From Candidula unifasciata (taxonomy: Eukaryota > Mollusca > Gastropoda > Stylommatophora > Geomitridae): a DNA stretch of 64,000 bases. Positions 11,251 to 22,289 of this stretch are shown one piece after another. Each line of letters opens with the position of its first letter. Position 1 is the stretch's first letter. Below the pieces are notes generated by a model. That model worked only from the letters and a program-made list of their open reading frames with translations. It was not told where the DNA came from and made no database searches. Where the stretch lies: assembly GCA_905116865.2 (NCBI GenBank), contig CAJHNH020002454.1, positions 27,501 through 91,500 on the forward strand. Reading direction: 5' to 3'. A program made the translations under genes and the position numbers.

Positions 11251-11490
11251 TAATTTTTTTAGGGGTGGGGCGGGGCGGCCTTAACTGGGCGGCTGGAATG
11301 TTTTGTTGTAGTTTATGGCTAGGCTACGATATCTACGCCTTTTTGTTAGGTTTTGGGGTTTACAGCTAGCCTGCGATAGCAGCGAAGTGGTGCTCAACGG
11401 TCATGTCATGGGTAATCTTCGTTTTCCCTCGAGATAGCCGTTGGCACGCTGCTTTGTGGTTTACAGCTAGGCTGCGATATCTGACCTAAA

Positions 11491-11565
11491 CTGTCTACCG
11501 TAGTATAGTTGTAAGTATTCCACCCTTCACGCGGGTGACCGGTGTTTGATTCCTCGCTGGGTGAT
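11491..11565 (+). mobile_element. tRNA-Asp-derived SINE head, copy 2
   Basis: CCGTAGTATAGTTGTAAGTA, TTCACGCGGGTGACCGG and TTTGATTCCTCGCTGGG closely follow the animal tRNA-Asp layout (GTTAGTATAGTGGTNAGTAT...CACGCGGGAGACCGGGGTTCGATTCC). The anticodon triplet region is altered and the stem is imperfect. It is followed within 30 bp by the shared TTTACAGCTAGTCTGCGATA tail, so the SINE unit appears in tandem here. Confidence 0.6.
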
Positions 11566-12016
11566 AATTGTTCTTTTTCCCTTTGTGGTTTACAGCTAGT
11601 CTGCGATATCTGCGCCTTTCGCCCATAGACATAGGATTTAAATAAGTCCCAATTAGCCTCCCCATGACGCTTCTCTATCAAAAACTAATCAGCGACTACA
11701 GAAACTATGTTAACTAAGACGGCTTGCAGTCCATTTTAGTTTGGGTGGACACGGATGCCAAGGTCAATTACAATTCGTTCCTTCAGAGAGGGAGAGATGA
11801 CGGGTGCGGGTTATTTTTTTCCGCTATTTGTGAGTTTAGTGTACTATTTACTGTGTGTTCCATTACTGGTTAGGTGATGAAGGTTTTTTCCTATGTCGGG
11901 GGCAAAATTAAACTAAACAGATCGTGGCGACAGCATGCGGCGCTAACTTCTCTGGCTACACCGACCTATACAGAATGTAGTGACAGTTTTTGTTGTTGTT
12001 GTGATGGTGGTAGTTG

Positions 12017-12084
12017 TAGCAGTAGTGCTGGTACTGGATGGGTGATGTGGTAGCAGTAGTGCTGGTACTGGATGGGTGATGTGG
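12017..12084 (+). repeat. 34-bp tandem duplication
   Basis: Two identical copies (12,017-12,050 and 12,051-12,084) starting TAGCAGTAGTGCTGGTACTG. Perfect identity suggests a recent duplication. Confidence 0.9.
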
Positions 12085-12191
12085 TAGCTGTTACACTGGC
12101 CACATTTACTTCTCAGTACAGCTCAATTTAGTTACAATATTTCGTCAGATGATGACTTTCCCATCCTTCGGAGAAGATGCTATGATTAGTT

Positions 12192-12208
12192 GGGGGGGGG
12201 GGGGGGGG
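12192..12208. repeat. Poly-G tract
   Basis: Seventeen G. A related poly-G lies at about 12,361-12,378 in a diverged duplicate of the surrounding ~150 bp (shared GATGATGACTTTC / GATGATTTTTCAA, TTCGGAGAA and GACACT landmarks). Confidence 0.8.
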
Positions 12209-12408
12209 TGTGCGGGGGAAGAGTTGATTTCAGACACTATTTACTGAGAGAGCTTGAAACATTATTTTACAGTTCTCATTTGTATTCTTTATTTCTATTT
12301 CAATAATTTTGCCAGGTGATGATTTTTCAATCTTTCGGAGAAAGAGATATGACTGAATCGAGGGGGAGGGGGGGGGGGTATGGCAGACACTGTTAGCTGA
12401 GAGCTATT

Positions 12409-12515
12409 TTCTTTCTTTTCCATTTCACAATTCTGGGCCATAGCAACGCGTATATATTAGATGTACCCGGCCACGCGTTGCTATGGCCCAGAATTGTGAA
12501 ATGGAAAAGAAAGAA
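12409..12515. repeat. Perfect 43-bp inverted repeat (hairpin) with 21-nt loop
   Basis: Left arm 12,409-12,451 and right arm 12,473-12,515 are exact reverse complements. The arm's inner end is GGGCCATAGCAACGCGT and the loop is 12,452-12,472. Perfect pairing across 43 bp in old, diverged sequence implies a recent inverted duplication or active conversion between the arms. It lies just before a SINE and may mark the right end of the Helitron-like element. Confidence 0.9.
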
Positions 12516-12524
12516 TATATATGA

Positions 12525-12738
12525 AGCTAGACCAGCTAGTTTTATAGACCGATCGGTACTCTATATGTGATGTGGTCAACATCAAGCCGGTCGCCTTCAC
12601 TTCACATGACATTACCTGGTACCCAGTTTAGACTGGGTCGACTTTACAGTCAAAGTGATTTTATAAAAGCAAACTCGAACTAGAACTCAAAACCTTGAGG
12701 TCGGAGAGCGAGCGTTTATCCGCCAAGCAACAAAGACA
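12525..12738 (-). mobile_element. SINE family A copy
   Basis: Minus-strand order: tRNA-like head (GACCTCAAGGTTTTGAGTTC at the B-box position), then GACCCAGTCTAAACTGGGTA, CAGGTAATGTCATGTGAAGT, GATGTTGACCACATCACATA, and GACCGATCGGTCTATAAAA-like sequence read in reverse. It aligns to the fuller copy at 33,277-33,541. Confidence 0.7.
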
Positions 12739-13039
12739 CCATTTAATCAATATAATAATGGGTTTTTTTTTTTCAATATTGTGGAAACGGTACGGATTCT
12801 CTTATAGATTTTAATCGTCTATTACTTATTATGTAACAAAGAAATGAGACAGAGATGATTTGTTTAAAGCTGTCCTTATTTACTGTTGACTGTTAATAAT
12901 TTTAAAACGGACTTGTCAATAAATTGATTTCCGATACTAATCAAATATGTATACTGTTGTGTTGAGAGTCTCATTGCGTGAGCTACTGGAATAGTTTGGT
13001 GCACTCATGGAAAAATCCATGTTGAAAGAAAATGGTCCA
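12739..13039. other. Unassigned sequence
   Basis: AT-rich spacer with a T-run at 12,763-12,773. No feature recognised. Confidence 0.45.
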
Positions 13040-13205
13040 TTCTTCTTCTTCTTCTTCTTCTTCTGCCCTGTTTCCCTTAATAGTTAACAAAACATAAGCC
13101 CTCAACTAAATCATGCTAAGCCGTTCTATCCTTTAGAATTGCAAGGAGTGAAGTTCACTCCATGAACTAACTATAGATTTAACTCCTTTCTAGCTCCCTT
13201 CTCAA

Positions 13206-13260
<55 letters not shown>

Positions 13261-13440
13261 CTGCCTCTATGCCCTTGTAGGCTCCTGTGCAAAAAAAAAA
13301 AAAAAAAGCAATTCTAGTTACACTGTTCTCGATTTTTCTCAACTCGTGTCCTGCCCAACGCAAGCATTTTTCCTTCATCTCTTGATTCACTGGAATGTGT
13401 TCTTTCCCTACGCTTAACATTAGTAGCGGTTTATTACCAA
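13040..13440 (-). pseudogene. LINE 3' end, second copy of the 3.8-kb family, broken
   Basis: On the minus strand, VNQEMKEKCLRWAGHELRKI and ENSVTRI align with VDQEVRKRRWRWIGHTLRKQ and ENSITRM of the copy at 3,839-4,263. The C-terminal SWSELHSL region also aligns, and it ends in GAA repeats (13,040-13,063 on the plus strand as TTC). The GRPKNT region is replaced by a (TG)n array and an A-run, and there are several frameshifts and a stop. This is an old copy of the same family. Confidence 0.75.
13208..13257. repeat. (TG)n microsatellite inside the LINE remnant
   Basis: About 25 TG units located where the LINE copy at 4.0-4.1 kb has its GHRNKGRPKNT coding segment. Confidence 0.95.
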
Positions 13441-13797
13441 ACCCAAAATTTAGTGAGCTGACAGCGATGCTGTTGGACAAGCAAGTCGAGATAATGGCAC
13501 AGGTTCGTGTCACTGCTGCTTCTTATTTTTCAATTTCTAATCTGTGGAGTAAAAGTTAAGATCTCGATATACCCAGACCAAGGTGTGGCACTGGGCCACA
13601 TTCGCTTTTATATTTCAGCGACGTAGGAAATGTAGGACGACTTGGAGAGTGTGTGATTATTATAATTACATTGAAACATTAACTAGATATGGTCAATAGG
13701 CACAGTCGTGAAAAGATAAGGGGGAAAATGTCATATCGATCATGTGTACGTAGAATGTGATCAAAAGTAGACGGTCAGCGACTCAGATTCGAGTTTT
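13441..13797. other. Unassigned sequence
   Basis: No feature recognised. It may include more decayed LINE upstream of the aligned part. Confidence 0.4.
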
Positions 13798-13868
13798 TCC
13801 TGAGTGGGTTCCGGGGCCCGGTTTTGGAGGGGGACTCACTGCCATTTAACATGCATGTCGTAAAAGGG
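13798..13868 (-). mobile_element. SINE family B fragment
   Basis: The minus strand matches the distal part of family B: the TTTTACGACATGC-like, GGCAGTG, then CCGGAACCCAC-like sequence, as at 62,630-62,700. Confidence 0.5.
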
Positions 13869-14029
13869 AGAATAATTTTAGATTTGTTTAGTCAAAAAGT
13901 GCAGATATCGCAGCCTAGCTTTATACGGATTCCTGCTTGTGTGTATGCGCATGTGCGTATATATCCATCTGTGTGTATGCAAACGCGTATGCTTGCATTC
14001 ACACACTGGCCTGCAGACATTATGTTATG

Positions 14030-14195
14030 TGTACACACACACACACACATATGTGAGTGTGTGTCTGTGTGCAACTGTATGTATATGTCTATATATGCGT
14101 TATGTGTTTGTGTGTGTGTGTGTATGTGTCTTTGTGTGCAACTGTATGTGTATGTCTATATATGCGTTATATGTGTGTGGTTGTGTTTAGTGCAT
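14030..14195 (+). repeat. TG/CA-rich region with a 67-bp tandem duplication
   Basis: The segment GTGTGCAACTGTATGT followed by ATGTCTATATATGCGTTAT occurs at 14,069 and again 67 bp later at 14,136. The flanks are TG repeats. The three overlapping frames are Cys/Val/Tyr translations of this repeat. Confidence 0.85.
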
Positions 14196-14498
14196 GCCGG
14201 CCCATTCCCCAACAGCCGCTCCAAGCCACTAGTGCTGGCGCAATTGCAATTTCTTAGCTAACATAACTGGCACAAAGAAACCAGACCACAATTATAATCG
14301 ATACTGCTCGCAAACGGCTGAACGTAGTCTTTTTTGTTTTGTTTTACATAAATGGATGGACGAATATTTTTGTTGTTGTAGACGTCATTATCTCCCTGAT
14401 TTTCATGAATGGATAGATGTTAACATGCTATATTTTATTTAAATAATTTCAGTTTTGGTTGATATTCTCCCAAGTGACGTAAAATTTAGAACATGTCC

Positions 14499-14566
14499 AG
14501 GAAATAACCGCAGTTACTTACAGGAAATAACCGCAGCTACTTTTGATAACCACAGTTACTTGCTTA
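14499..14566 (+). repeat. 23-bp minisatellite, about 3 copies
   Basis: AGGAAATAACCGCAGTTACT at 14,499, then a near-identical unit at 14,522, then a more diverged GATAACCACAGTTACTTGC unit. Confidence 0.85.
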
Positions 14567-15528
14567 TCATTACACTTACTATTCCTAGGTGCGCGTTAAG
14601 GTATCACCATGGCTGGTGTCAAAAAACATCACAGTACAGTGTTATATTTTAAGTGAGATGCGCAATTCCATCAGGCTGAAAAGTCGGTATGAAGGAAAAG
14701 ACAGGAATAACTGCAAAGATAGATAATGAAAGTATCATGCGAAATCGATTACTGTTTGATACCGTCTCGCCTGAAGTACAATTCTAAAGTGTTTGGTTAT
14801 ATAAATTCTCAGACTGAAGCGTCATATGCTATTTACTTAATGTTTGGTAATATCAAGTCTTTGTGACATGAACCCGACATATATATGTGATAATAGCAAG
14901 TCTTATGTTTTGTGTTTTAAAATATTTAGTTTCACTGCTTGCAAATTTATATTTTTAAAAATAACTCACCATGGATTTTCAAATGTGGTTTAAACTATCT
15001 GTTTTACATTAACACAGAGAATCAGAGGCGAGAAGAAACGTTCATATATGAAGTAATTCAATCCAGATGCTAAAATAGACAACAATTGTTAAGAGGATAA
15101 ACAGCAGCAAGAAATGTTTCAGTGCAAGGATTTAGATAAAGGACTATACCGAGGTTTTTTTAACACTCGTGCTAGTCTTTGAATCTAATACAAGAAACTC
15201 AAATAAACGTGAAAACACCCAGAAAATTAACGCAAATTGGAATTCTGCCTTAGGAAAACAGTGATTTTTGTAGCTTAAGTTGTTTTGCTGAGGCAAAAGC
15301 TCGAACCTGCATTAACTAAAATATCGAATTCTAAGGAGTCTTCAGAAAAGGTGCTTCGGGTAATTATATTCAGACGCTACCTGTTTCATAATGTAGGCAG
15401 GGTGATAAAGCAGTCAGAACAATGAACCCATAAAAATTTGGAATTTCAACCAGCACTTAGGATAGAATCCTTAAATAAATACAAGCAACAAAACTGCAGT
15501 GTTGACAAGATCTATGGAACTCAATAGT
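14567..15528. other. Unassigned sequence
   Basis: AT-rich, no repeat family or coding potential I can support. Confidence 0.4.
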
Positions 15529-15566
15529 CGGGGGGGGGAGGGGGAGGGGGAGGCGGGGGGCGGGGC
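15529..15566. repeat. G-rich tract
   Basis: Mostly G with A and C interruptions over about 38 bp. It contains four or more runs of at least 3 G and so could form a G-quadruplex (inference). Confidence 0.8.
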
Positions 15567-16533
15567 GCTTGTTTGCAAATGTTTCACAGCCTGTCTCCGA
15601 GCTTGTACTACTAGCTGGATTTTAAAAATAAAGCTAATTACATTAGCGCTTTTTGCCTCGTTAAAATGTGTCCAAATAATGACTCCAATCTCCACTAAAC
15701 ATGCACACAAATCAAATGCTGACGATTAACTCTGTGCCTACAACTATTAACAACTATGGCAGAAAATTGTTAATGAACGATCGTTTTGTCATGTGTACTC
15801 CATAGCAGAATGGCTTACAATATTAGACAAGTCGAAGAAGTTAATATATTAAGTAACTCAAATTCCTTTCATGTAAAATAAAAGCTCAGAAAAAAAGAGA
15901 TCAACATAAGGCAGTAGAAGGCATAACCTATAGTACAACTGAATGTTATGGGCAATACAGATCATAATAACAGATTATTGTTTGTGTTTGGCGGTGCTCA
16001 TTCTCCTGTTGTGGTGTAGACTGTAGACTACTGTAGACATTATGATTAATGCACTCCAATTTACAAGCTACGGATAACCTTAAAGATTTAGGGTAGATAG
16101 TGTTTAAAAATGTATGTGTTGAAAAATTATTATAGTGGCTATACATCAACTCTTTGTTTATTAGTCAACAGTCTGCTTTGTTTGACTGTGTTATACTGGT
16201 AAAGTTGAAAACAAGCAATGAAAGATCAGGAAAATGCAGAAATGACATCAAATATGGACTGCTTACAGTACGGCTACACTGACATATTGTGGCCCCTAAA
16301 GGGAAAGTGGCCCAGACCTGGAAAGCATAGCTTGTGGCGTCCTCACTACTCACAAACTGGGTTCGCAACAACGGTTTTTAAACAAGTTAATAAAAGGAAG
16401 AAGAAATATAACTACTTCGATTTTCTACAATGTGACATGGGGAGGCAATGTTTCACTTAACTTAGGATGTAAATGAACGGTTGAACACAAATTAAATCTT
16501 CTATGAACTAATTTCTTCTTTTTGTCCTCATTT
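15567..16533. other. Unassigned sequence
   Basis: No gene or repeat family recognised. Confidence 0.4.
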
Positions 16534-16838
16534 ATCTTCTTCTTCCTCTTCTTCTTTGTCCTTACTGGCTGTAACTCCGGCGAAAAGTTGTAGGTGTTCG
16601 TCCACCTCCGGACTAAAGTTTTGTTCCAGAACATGAGTTTTGCATGTACATCCGTTCCACATATCGGGCTTATTTGTATGCATACTCTTGGTTCCTTGCC
16701 TTTCACGCAGATATACTCCGACTACGAAGTATGACACCAATTAGTTGATTCCTATGACATGCTGCCTGTCGGGAAGGCAGTTAATTTGCTCTTGTTTTCT
16801 CCCACCATGGGGCATCAGAACTCACATGGGAAGTGCAA
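16534..16838 (+). mobile_element. SINE family B copy, nearly full length
   Basis: Begins with TTC repeats (16,534-16,560), then GGCTGTAACTCCGGCGAAAA, GTTCGTCCACCTCCGGACT, CATCCGTTCCAC, CTTATTTGTATGCATAC, GGTTCCTTGCC, ATACTCCGACTACGAAG, AATTAGTTGATTCC, GACATGCTGCC, and CTCTTGTTTTCTCCCACCAT. No internal deletion larger than about 10 bp by eye. Confidence 0.75.
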
Positions 16839-18074
16839 ACTAACGATGCCAATAGATTATAAAAATGTGCGGACATTATGTTCTCGCACCAATTAGGGTT
16901 TTAAAAAATGCATATAGACATGTAATCCGCTTGAGGCATCAAGCTCGAATCTGTTAACAATATAATAACCACAGCGTTAGACATAAATATTACTAAATTT
17001 ATTATGTGCTCTGCTGAATCCTAACTTGGTTACATCCTACTATGCTTCTATTAGGATGTGAAATTTCGATAACAGCAATACTTCCATTTTTTTAAAGCCT
17101 GGAGAGGGAGGGAGAGGAATGCTCTGCAACATATACCTGTAGAGCTAGTATTTTCCTACATATTCGAGAGTAACCTTTCTGCACAAGACTCACTACGATA
17201 GATCCAAGCCCAGCCAACATAACTAAAGCAACTAAACGCCAATACAAGGGACTAAGAGAACTAAAGTCGATGTTCTAGAGTACAGTATTTGTTGACAAAT
17301 GCAACCTAACCAATCAACAACAACAACAACAACAAAGCGATAGTAATAAACGTATATACGACTCACAAATTTCACACTTTAAGGATATATAAAACCTACC
17401 CCGTTTTCCGACTTCTGCCGCAGGAAAGATTTGCGAAGGTGCGTCAGGTCTTCAATTATGGACGCCAAACTTGTCCGAGAGCGACGACGCTCATCTATAT
17501 CACTGTCCACCTTCAGCATGCCCACGTTAACGGAGCATTCAACTCCCTGTCGATGTCCTCCGCCGATAATCGTCATCCATATGCTTGATGCCCAACCCTA
17601 GGCTCATCCCACGTTATAAACGCTGTGTATTGTTAGATAGGACTCATGCTGGGTTCATGTCATCAAACTTTTACATTCTTGAATATCAGGTTAAGAAGTA
17701 CACTTTTTTTTCCACATTGAATACTTTCTTGGAAATCAAAACCAGAATAGATCGTTTGATAAATGTAAAGGTTGTAATTTGAACATATGGGAACATATGG
17801 AAATTCTAATTCTTTAACAAGTGAATTACAGCACTGAAGAAATGTCTTACTTAAACGTAGTTCCATGAATAATCAGTTCTCGGGCCCCTACTGGACACAA
17901 GAAAGGGGGTGCACACTATAACCTCCCAACAAGCATGTTGCAAACGGTGAATATTTGCTGATGTCGAATCTTTTGGGCTGAAAAGTACTGATATAACAGT
18001 CTAGAAGAAAACTGTATGTGCCAACCGACTTTCAATATGAACGCAACAGCAGCAGCAGTAGAAGAGGAGGAAAG
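16839..18074. other. Unassigned sequence with a small (CAA)n run
   Basis: ACAACAACAACAACAACAA lies near 17,317. The rest shows no recognised gene or repeat. Confidence 0.4.
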
Positions 18075-18165
18075 GAGAAGAAGAAGAAGAAGAAGAAGAA
18101 GAAGAAGAAGAAGAAGAAGAAGAAGAAGAAGAAGAAGAAGAAGAAGAAGAAGAAGAGGATGAGGA
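18075..18165 (+). repeat. (GAA)n microsatellite
   Basis: About 26 AAG/GAA units, nearly perfect, bordered by GGAGG-type sequence. GAA is also the tail of the LINE and of SINE B, so this array may have grown from a retroposon tail; no retroposon body is recognisable beside it. Confidence 0.95.
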
Positions 18166-20763
18166 GAAAGAGAAGAAGATATACATAATCTATTTTAAAA
18201 CAGTATAAGGTATATAAATCAGCTGGTGGTTTGGAGAAAAGTCACAAGGCTGACAAACTAGATGTTGGAATGAAGTAGAAACTTAGTCAATTACTGCAAT
18301 AAAGCGATGACAATTTGCAAACAATGTTTCTTATTCACAAGACTGCAGGCGTCTCTATATATAGAAAACTACAAAATCTCCAGAATTACTGAATAAAACG
18401 AGATGTCTGCTGCATCACTGGAAAAAAAAAGGAGTGAATGATAGCTGGTTGCATCAGGCGATAATAAAAGCGCAAGAAGCTAAGGAGAACCAGTAACATC
18501 AATATGTGCAAAAGTAATGAGCAACAAACATGTAAATGCGGAGGAGGTTAGGGGGGGGGGGGGTAACTAAGTAAGCTGTGATAAGAACTCGTAACAACAA
18601 AATTTCTCGATCGAGTTTCTAAGTATCTTGCTTCGGGTTCCAAATGAGCATTCAGGTTCGACCATTTTAACCGCTTTACGTTGAATATGTCGATTTGAGC
18701 ATTGTATCTCTCAGAAAGCGATGACAAACTACACCAATTCCTGGTAAAACTACACAACAGTTAATACACAATTCTGCAGCTGGTTTGCAAAATCCTAAAG
18801 AGATATGTTGATGTTTGTTAACAATATCAATTAGAGCTCACAGTTTCTAGCGTGGTTCTGTACTCGTTTAACAATGTTTGGCTTCTACACACCGTGTGGG
18901 TTGCACTATCCACTGTATTCATTATAATTTCCTCTGCTTTCCACAACTAAAGGGGTAACCAGTTCTGAAAAAGTTTTCATATGCTAACCACTTTTAACAG
19001 AGGTTGGAAAAGAAAATGATATCACTTAAAAGACTTGGCGAAGATTTAACCTTTTTCTCTCTGAATTTTGAAAGCGAAAGACGGTGTGTGCAGACAAAAA
19101 CCACACGTGAACAGGAATTACATTAACCAATACAGAAACTGAAGATGCAATAAACTTACAATACCCTGACGAAATAGAGACTGGTCAGAAGCAACTGGCC
19201 ATACTAATGCAGAGATTAAATGGTTAGTAGTTTCTATAATATAATACTAGCAACAACTGCGGAGAACATGAGTTCTCCTGCAGATAGCTACAGAGCTCAG
19301 AGTTTCACGCAGAACGTCACAGACACGTAATGATAAAATTTGGGCTTCTGAACGTGAGTGTTGCAGATTAAATGTGATTACACTTCAAGAGCTCAACTTT
19401 ATTGTATCGGGATTTCAGGGACGACACCCATGGATTTAATGAAAAAGTGTAACGCGAAACAAACAACCAAGTCCGAAGACGATCCCAAGCATTTCAGTTC
19501 TCGGGGCCTACGACCTGTCCACATAGCCTTGGAGGCTCTCAATATTAAAAGTTGTGCAGACTAAACTTAAAATATCGTTTACCAGGACAGACACAATACT
19601 TTGTGTGTATAACTGGAAATCTACATTTGCTGCTAAAGGTGGGGACGGAGCGCTTATGGGGGGTGTCCCGTGCTATAGATGTCGATTCCTAATTCAAGAT
19701 TCGTTCAATAACAACGTTCAGCAACACAATACTGACATTCTACAAGTAAAAAAAATGTATGATCACGAATCCTGTCAACATTCTATAATTGTAAGTTTAG
19801 ATAATTGGTTCAAATTCCTAAGTTAACAAAACTTTCAACCCACACATTGTGTTCTCTGATCCTTTACTTCTCTTCTTTCCTTCAGTAATTGCAAATCAAT
19901 AACACACAATGTATTTCTCGTGTCAGAACTTCCCAAATATCTCACTGCAACAGGAAACTAGCAGACAACAGTAGATCCAAGTCAGATACATCTAGTGACA
20001 AGTTGGGTGGGATATGACGTAAGTGCAATCAGACAACGGACACTGTGTCTGGGAGACTGATAACGAGTGCGGTTTATGTGAAGTATAAAAGATCTCAGCG
20101 TTATATTTTACGTGAGAATGGATGGGTACATCTGACACTGCATGCAAGCCAGTGCACCAGCAACAGCAGATAGTGATTATCACAAGAACAGATCACATTT
20201 CAGGGTGCATCTAAACAAGAAAAAAGTCTGGAACCTAGCTCCGACTTGTTAGATTCTAATCTTGACGTTATGTTGTTGCAATTACCTTGCAATTACTTTC
20301 TTCGTATTAAGCTCGACTCGCCAGAAGTCAGCTTTCATCTCATGTTTCCCCTTACCTAATGTAAGCCGTGCTCACCGCCCATCGGCAAAGCTGCTTACTT
20401 TCTGTTGCCTCCAGCTTTTACTCCGACACGTGAATACTCTGGACTTCCAGTACACGCTTGTGACTTTACAAGCAATCAATTGATTCTGGTTTCCAAAATA
20501 GTAGTATAAAGTATTGATCATCTATTTACACTATTATCTAGAATTGTAAAACTGAATTTTTACATTTACTAAACTATCACATTATATATCTGTGATATTT
20601 GGATCTCTGATGCACAAACTGCATTAAGCAATTGTGTCGTTCCAAGATTAGGCGAGTTAGCCGCACGTGTGAAATGAAGAAATGTCGGATTCTGAAATTT
20701 CCTTCTAGTAAACAACTAATTACATCATTATTTTAATAATAAATTGTATTTTTTACTTTGCAA
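18166..20763. other. Unassigned sequence, 2.6 kb
   Basis: AT-rich with a poly-G tract at 18,551-18,563 and an A-run at 18,421. None of the short frames (60-90 residues) has a recognisable domain. This is the longest stretch where I recognise no repeat family. Confidence 0.4.
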
Positions 20764-20768
20764 CACAC

Positions 20769-20846
<78 letters not shown>
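20764..20846. repeat. Compound (CA)n-(GA)n microsatellite
   Basis: CA repeats 20,764-20,801, then GA repeats to 20,846. Confidence 0.97.
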
Positions 20847-20848
<2 letters not shown>

Positions 20849-21706
20849 ATGGAATTGAAGATCATCTGTACCAGAAACGAAGGAAAGAGCCCGAGGTAGA
20901 AGTCTGTGGATGGACAAGACTACCAATACCACATGGCATGGACTAACTAAACGAAGAAGAAAATAAATGGGGCTGATGATCATAAACATGGCTTGCATGT
21001 ATGCATATGTAGAGTGGGGATGTCAGAAAGCACCTCATGACTAAACAGGTGGTTGCATGATAAACAACAGAGATACGCTTGTCTGCTCCCTTTGTGTTAT
21101 TATCTGCACAATGTGAACCGATCGTCGTGCGCACATTTTTAACTTCAGCACTTGAGTCTATGAAATTGGTTAGTAATGGCTAGCTGACATTTTAAAACCA
21201 ACACGTCCAAATGTCTACACAAATCTAAAGATCTAAAAGTAAGAGTAAGAAAAAACATTGGTATGCACAATATAATTGTAGGTCATAGTAATGTTTCATA
21301 ATACAACAAGTTAAGGCCTATGCAATCACAATTCTTTAACTATAGGCCAAATATGTATTTCTTTACCCAAGTAGCATACACATCACAGAAATGTATTGCA
21401 AAAAGCTGTATGCAGAATAAAGAAATTTCCTCAACAGGTTTTATATGCGAATGGCAAAATTAGCTGTTCATATTCAACTTTCCATCACCAGGAAGATTGC
21501 ATTAATGTGTGAATTTCCTGGTTAATCAAGAGCAAATTGTAAAAATACCTTTTGAAGAAAACAAAAATACAGAGCTGGCAAAAAATAATATCATGTGGCT
21601 AATACGGTCAACATACTGAAAAGTAAGGTCATCAGAAAATCGAACTTGATCCACTGTGGTCGATACACTTATATAACTCGGACTGAAGAACGCTTTACCA
21701 CGCTTT
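20847..21706. other. Unassigned sequence
   Basis: No feature recognised. A CGAAGAAGAAAATAAAT stretch at about 20,952 resembles a GAA-type retroposon tail, but no body is identifiable. Confidence 0.4.
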
Positions 21707-21966
21707 CATGCACATTGGACATATAGGGCTAGACCTATAGTTTTTAGACCAATCAGCACTTCGCGGGTAATATGGTTATCATTAAAATGTCTTTAACGCC
21801 TTTATTCCCCGGGACTTTACCTGCTACCCACTCAAGCCTGGTTCGACCTGCGAGCCAAGGTAATTTGGGGTGGGGGGGGGGGGAATTCCGGCTCCGCCAG
21901 GACTAGAACTTACGACCTTCCGATCCGCAGGTAAGCGTCTAGCGACTACACCACGACGGCTCCCAA
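21707..21966 (-). mobile_element. SINE family A copy, full length
   Basis: On the minus strand: head with GCGGATCGGAAGGTCGTAAG and TTCTAGTCCTGGCGGAGCCG, a poly-C expansion (21,871-21,882 as G on the plus strand), GGTCGAACCAGGCTTGAGTG, GGTAGCAGGTAAAGTCCC, a TGATAACCATATTACCC-type block, GTGCTGATTGGTCTAAAA, and the terminal CTATAGGTCTAGCCCTATAT. This is one of the most complete copies in the window. Confidence 0.75.
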
Positions 21967-22289
21967 CTCGACACTCCATATTGTATTCACGGCCACAATG
22001 AGGAACATGCTCAGAGCAATGTGAAGAAACAAATCATCATCTTGGTTCTTCTAAGAGATCATGTTCAGGCGAACAAAACTTGATTCAAACTATGTACAGA
22101 GTTAGAGCGGTATGAGAGTATAAGGTGCTTCCATGTTAAGAACTTCATTTCGAGAACAAGAAGTGTTAGGCCGCGGTCGAAAGAGGTTCAGTTATCAGTT
22201 CCATCCCACGCCGACTTCCAATTCTGAGAACGATTTCTCCTTTTCCGCCAGCTTGATCAACGATACTGAATCATGCCTGTCGTCTACAC
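21967..22289. other. Unassigned sequence
   Basis: No feature recognised. The open frame at 22,133-22,372 becomes LINE-like only in its last 20 residues. Confidence 0.4.

Larger units (their letters stand above)
10586..12520 (+). mobile_element. Helitron-like element, 5' end recognised, 3' end uncertain
   Basis: The start TCTATATTAATAAAAATG, then after about 30 bases ATCGGAAACTACTGAACCGA and TTTAAAATTTTC, is the form I know from 5' ends of many animal Helitrons; the preceding base is A, as expected for AT target sites. No Rep/helicase frame is present, so it would be non-autonomous. The right boundary is tentatively near the 43-bp hairpin at 12,409-12,515, but a terminal CTRR is not clear because a SINE begins directly after it. 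The interior contains two tRNA-like SINE heads and short tandem repeats. Confidence 0.45.

Noticed and set aside
11491..11565. tRNA-Asp gene
   Set aside because: Stems do not pair well, the anticodon region is altered and a SINE tail follows; called a SINE head instead.
12527..12540. CTAG/CTAGT as the Helitron 3' terminus
   Set aside because: The GCTAGACC...TTTTTAGACC context also occurs in SINE A at 21.73 kb, so these bases belong to the adjoining SINE; the Helitron right end stays unresolved.
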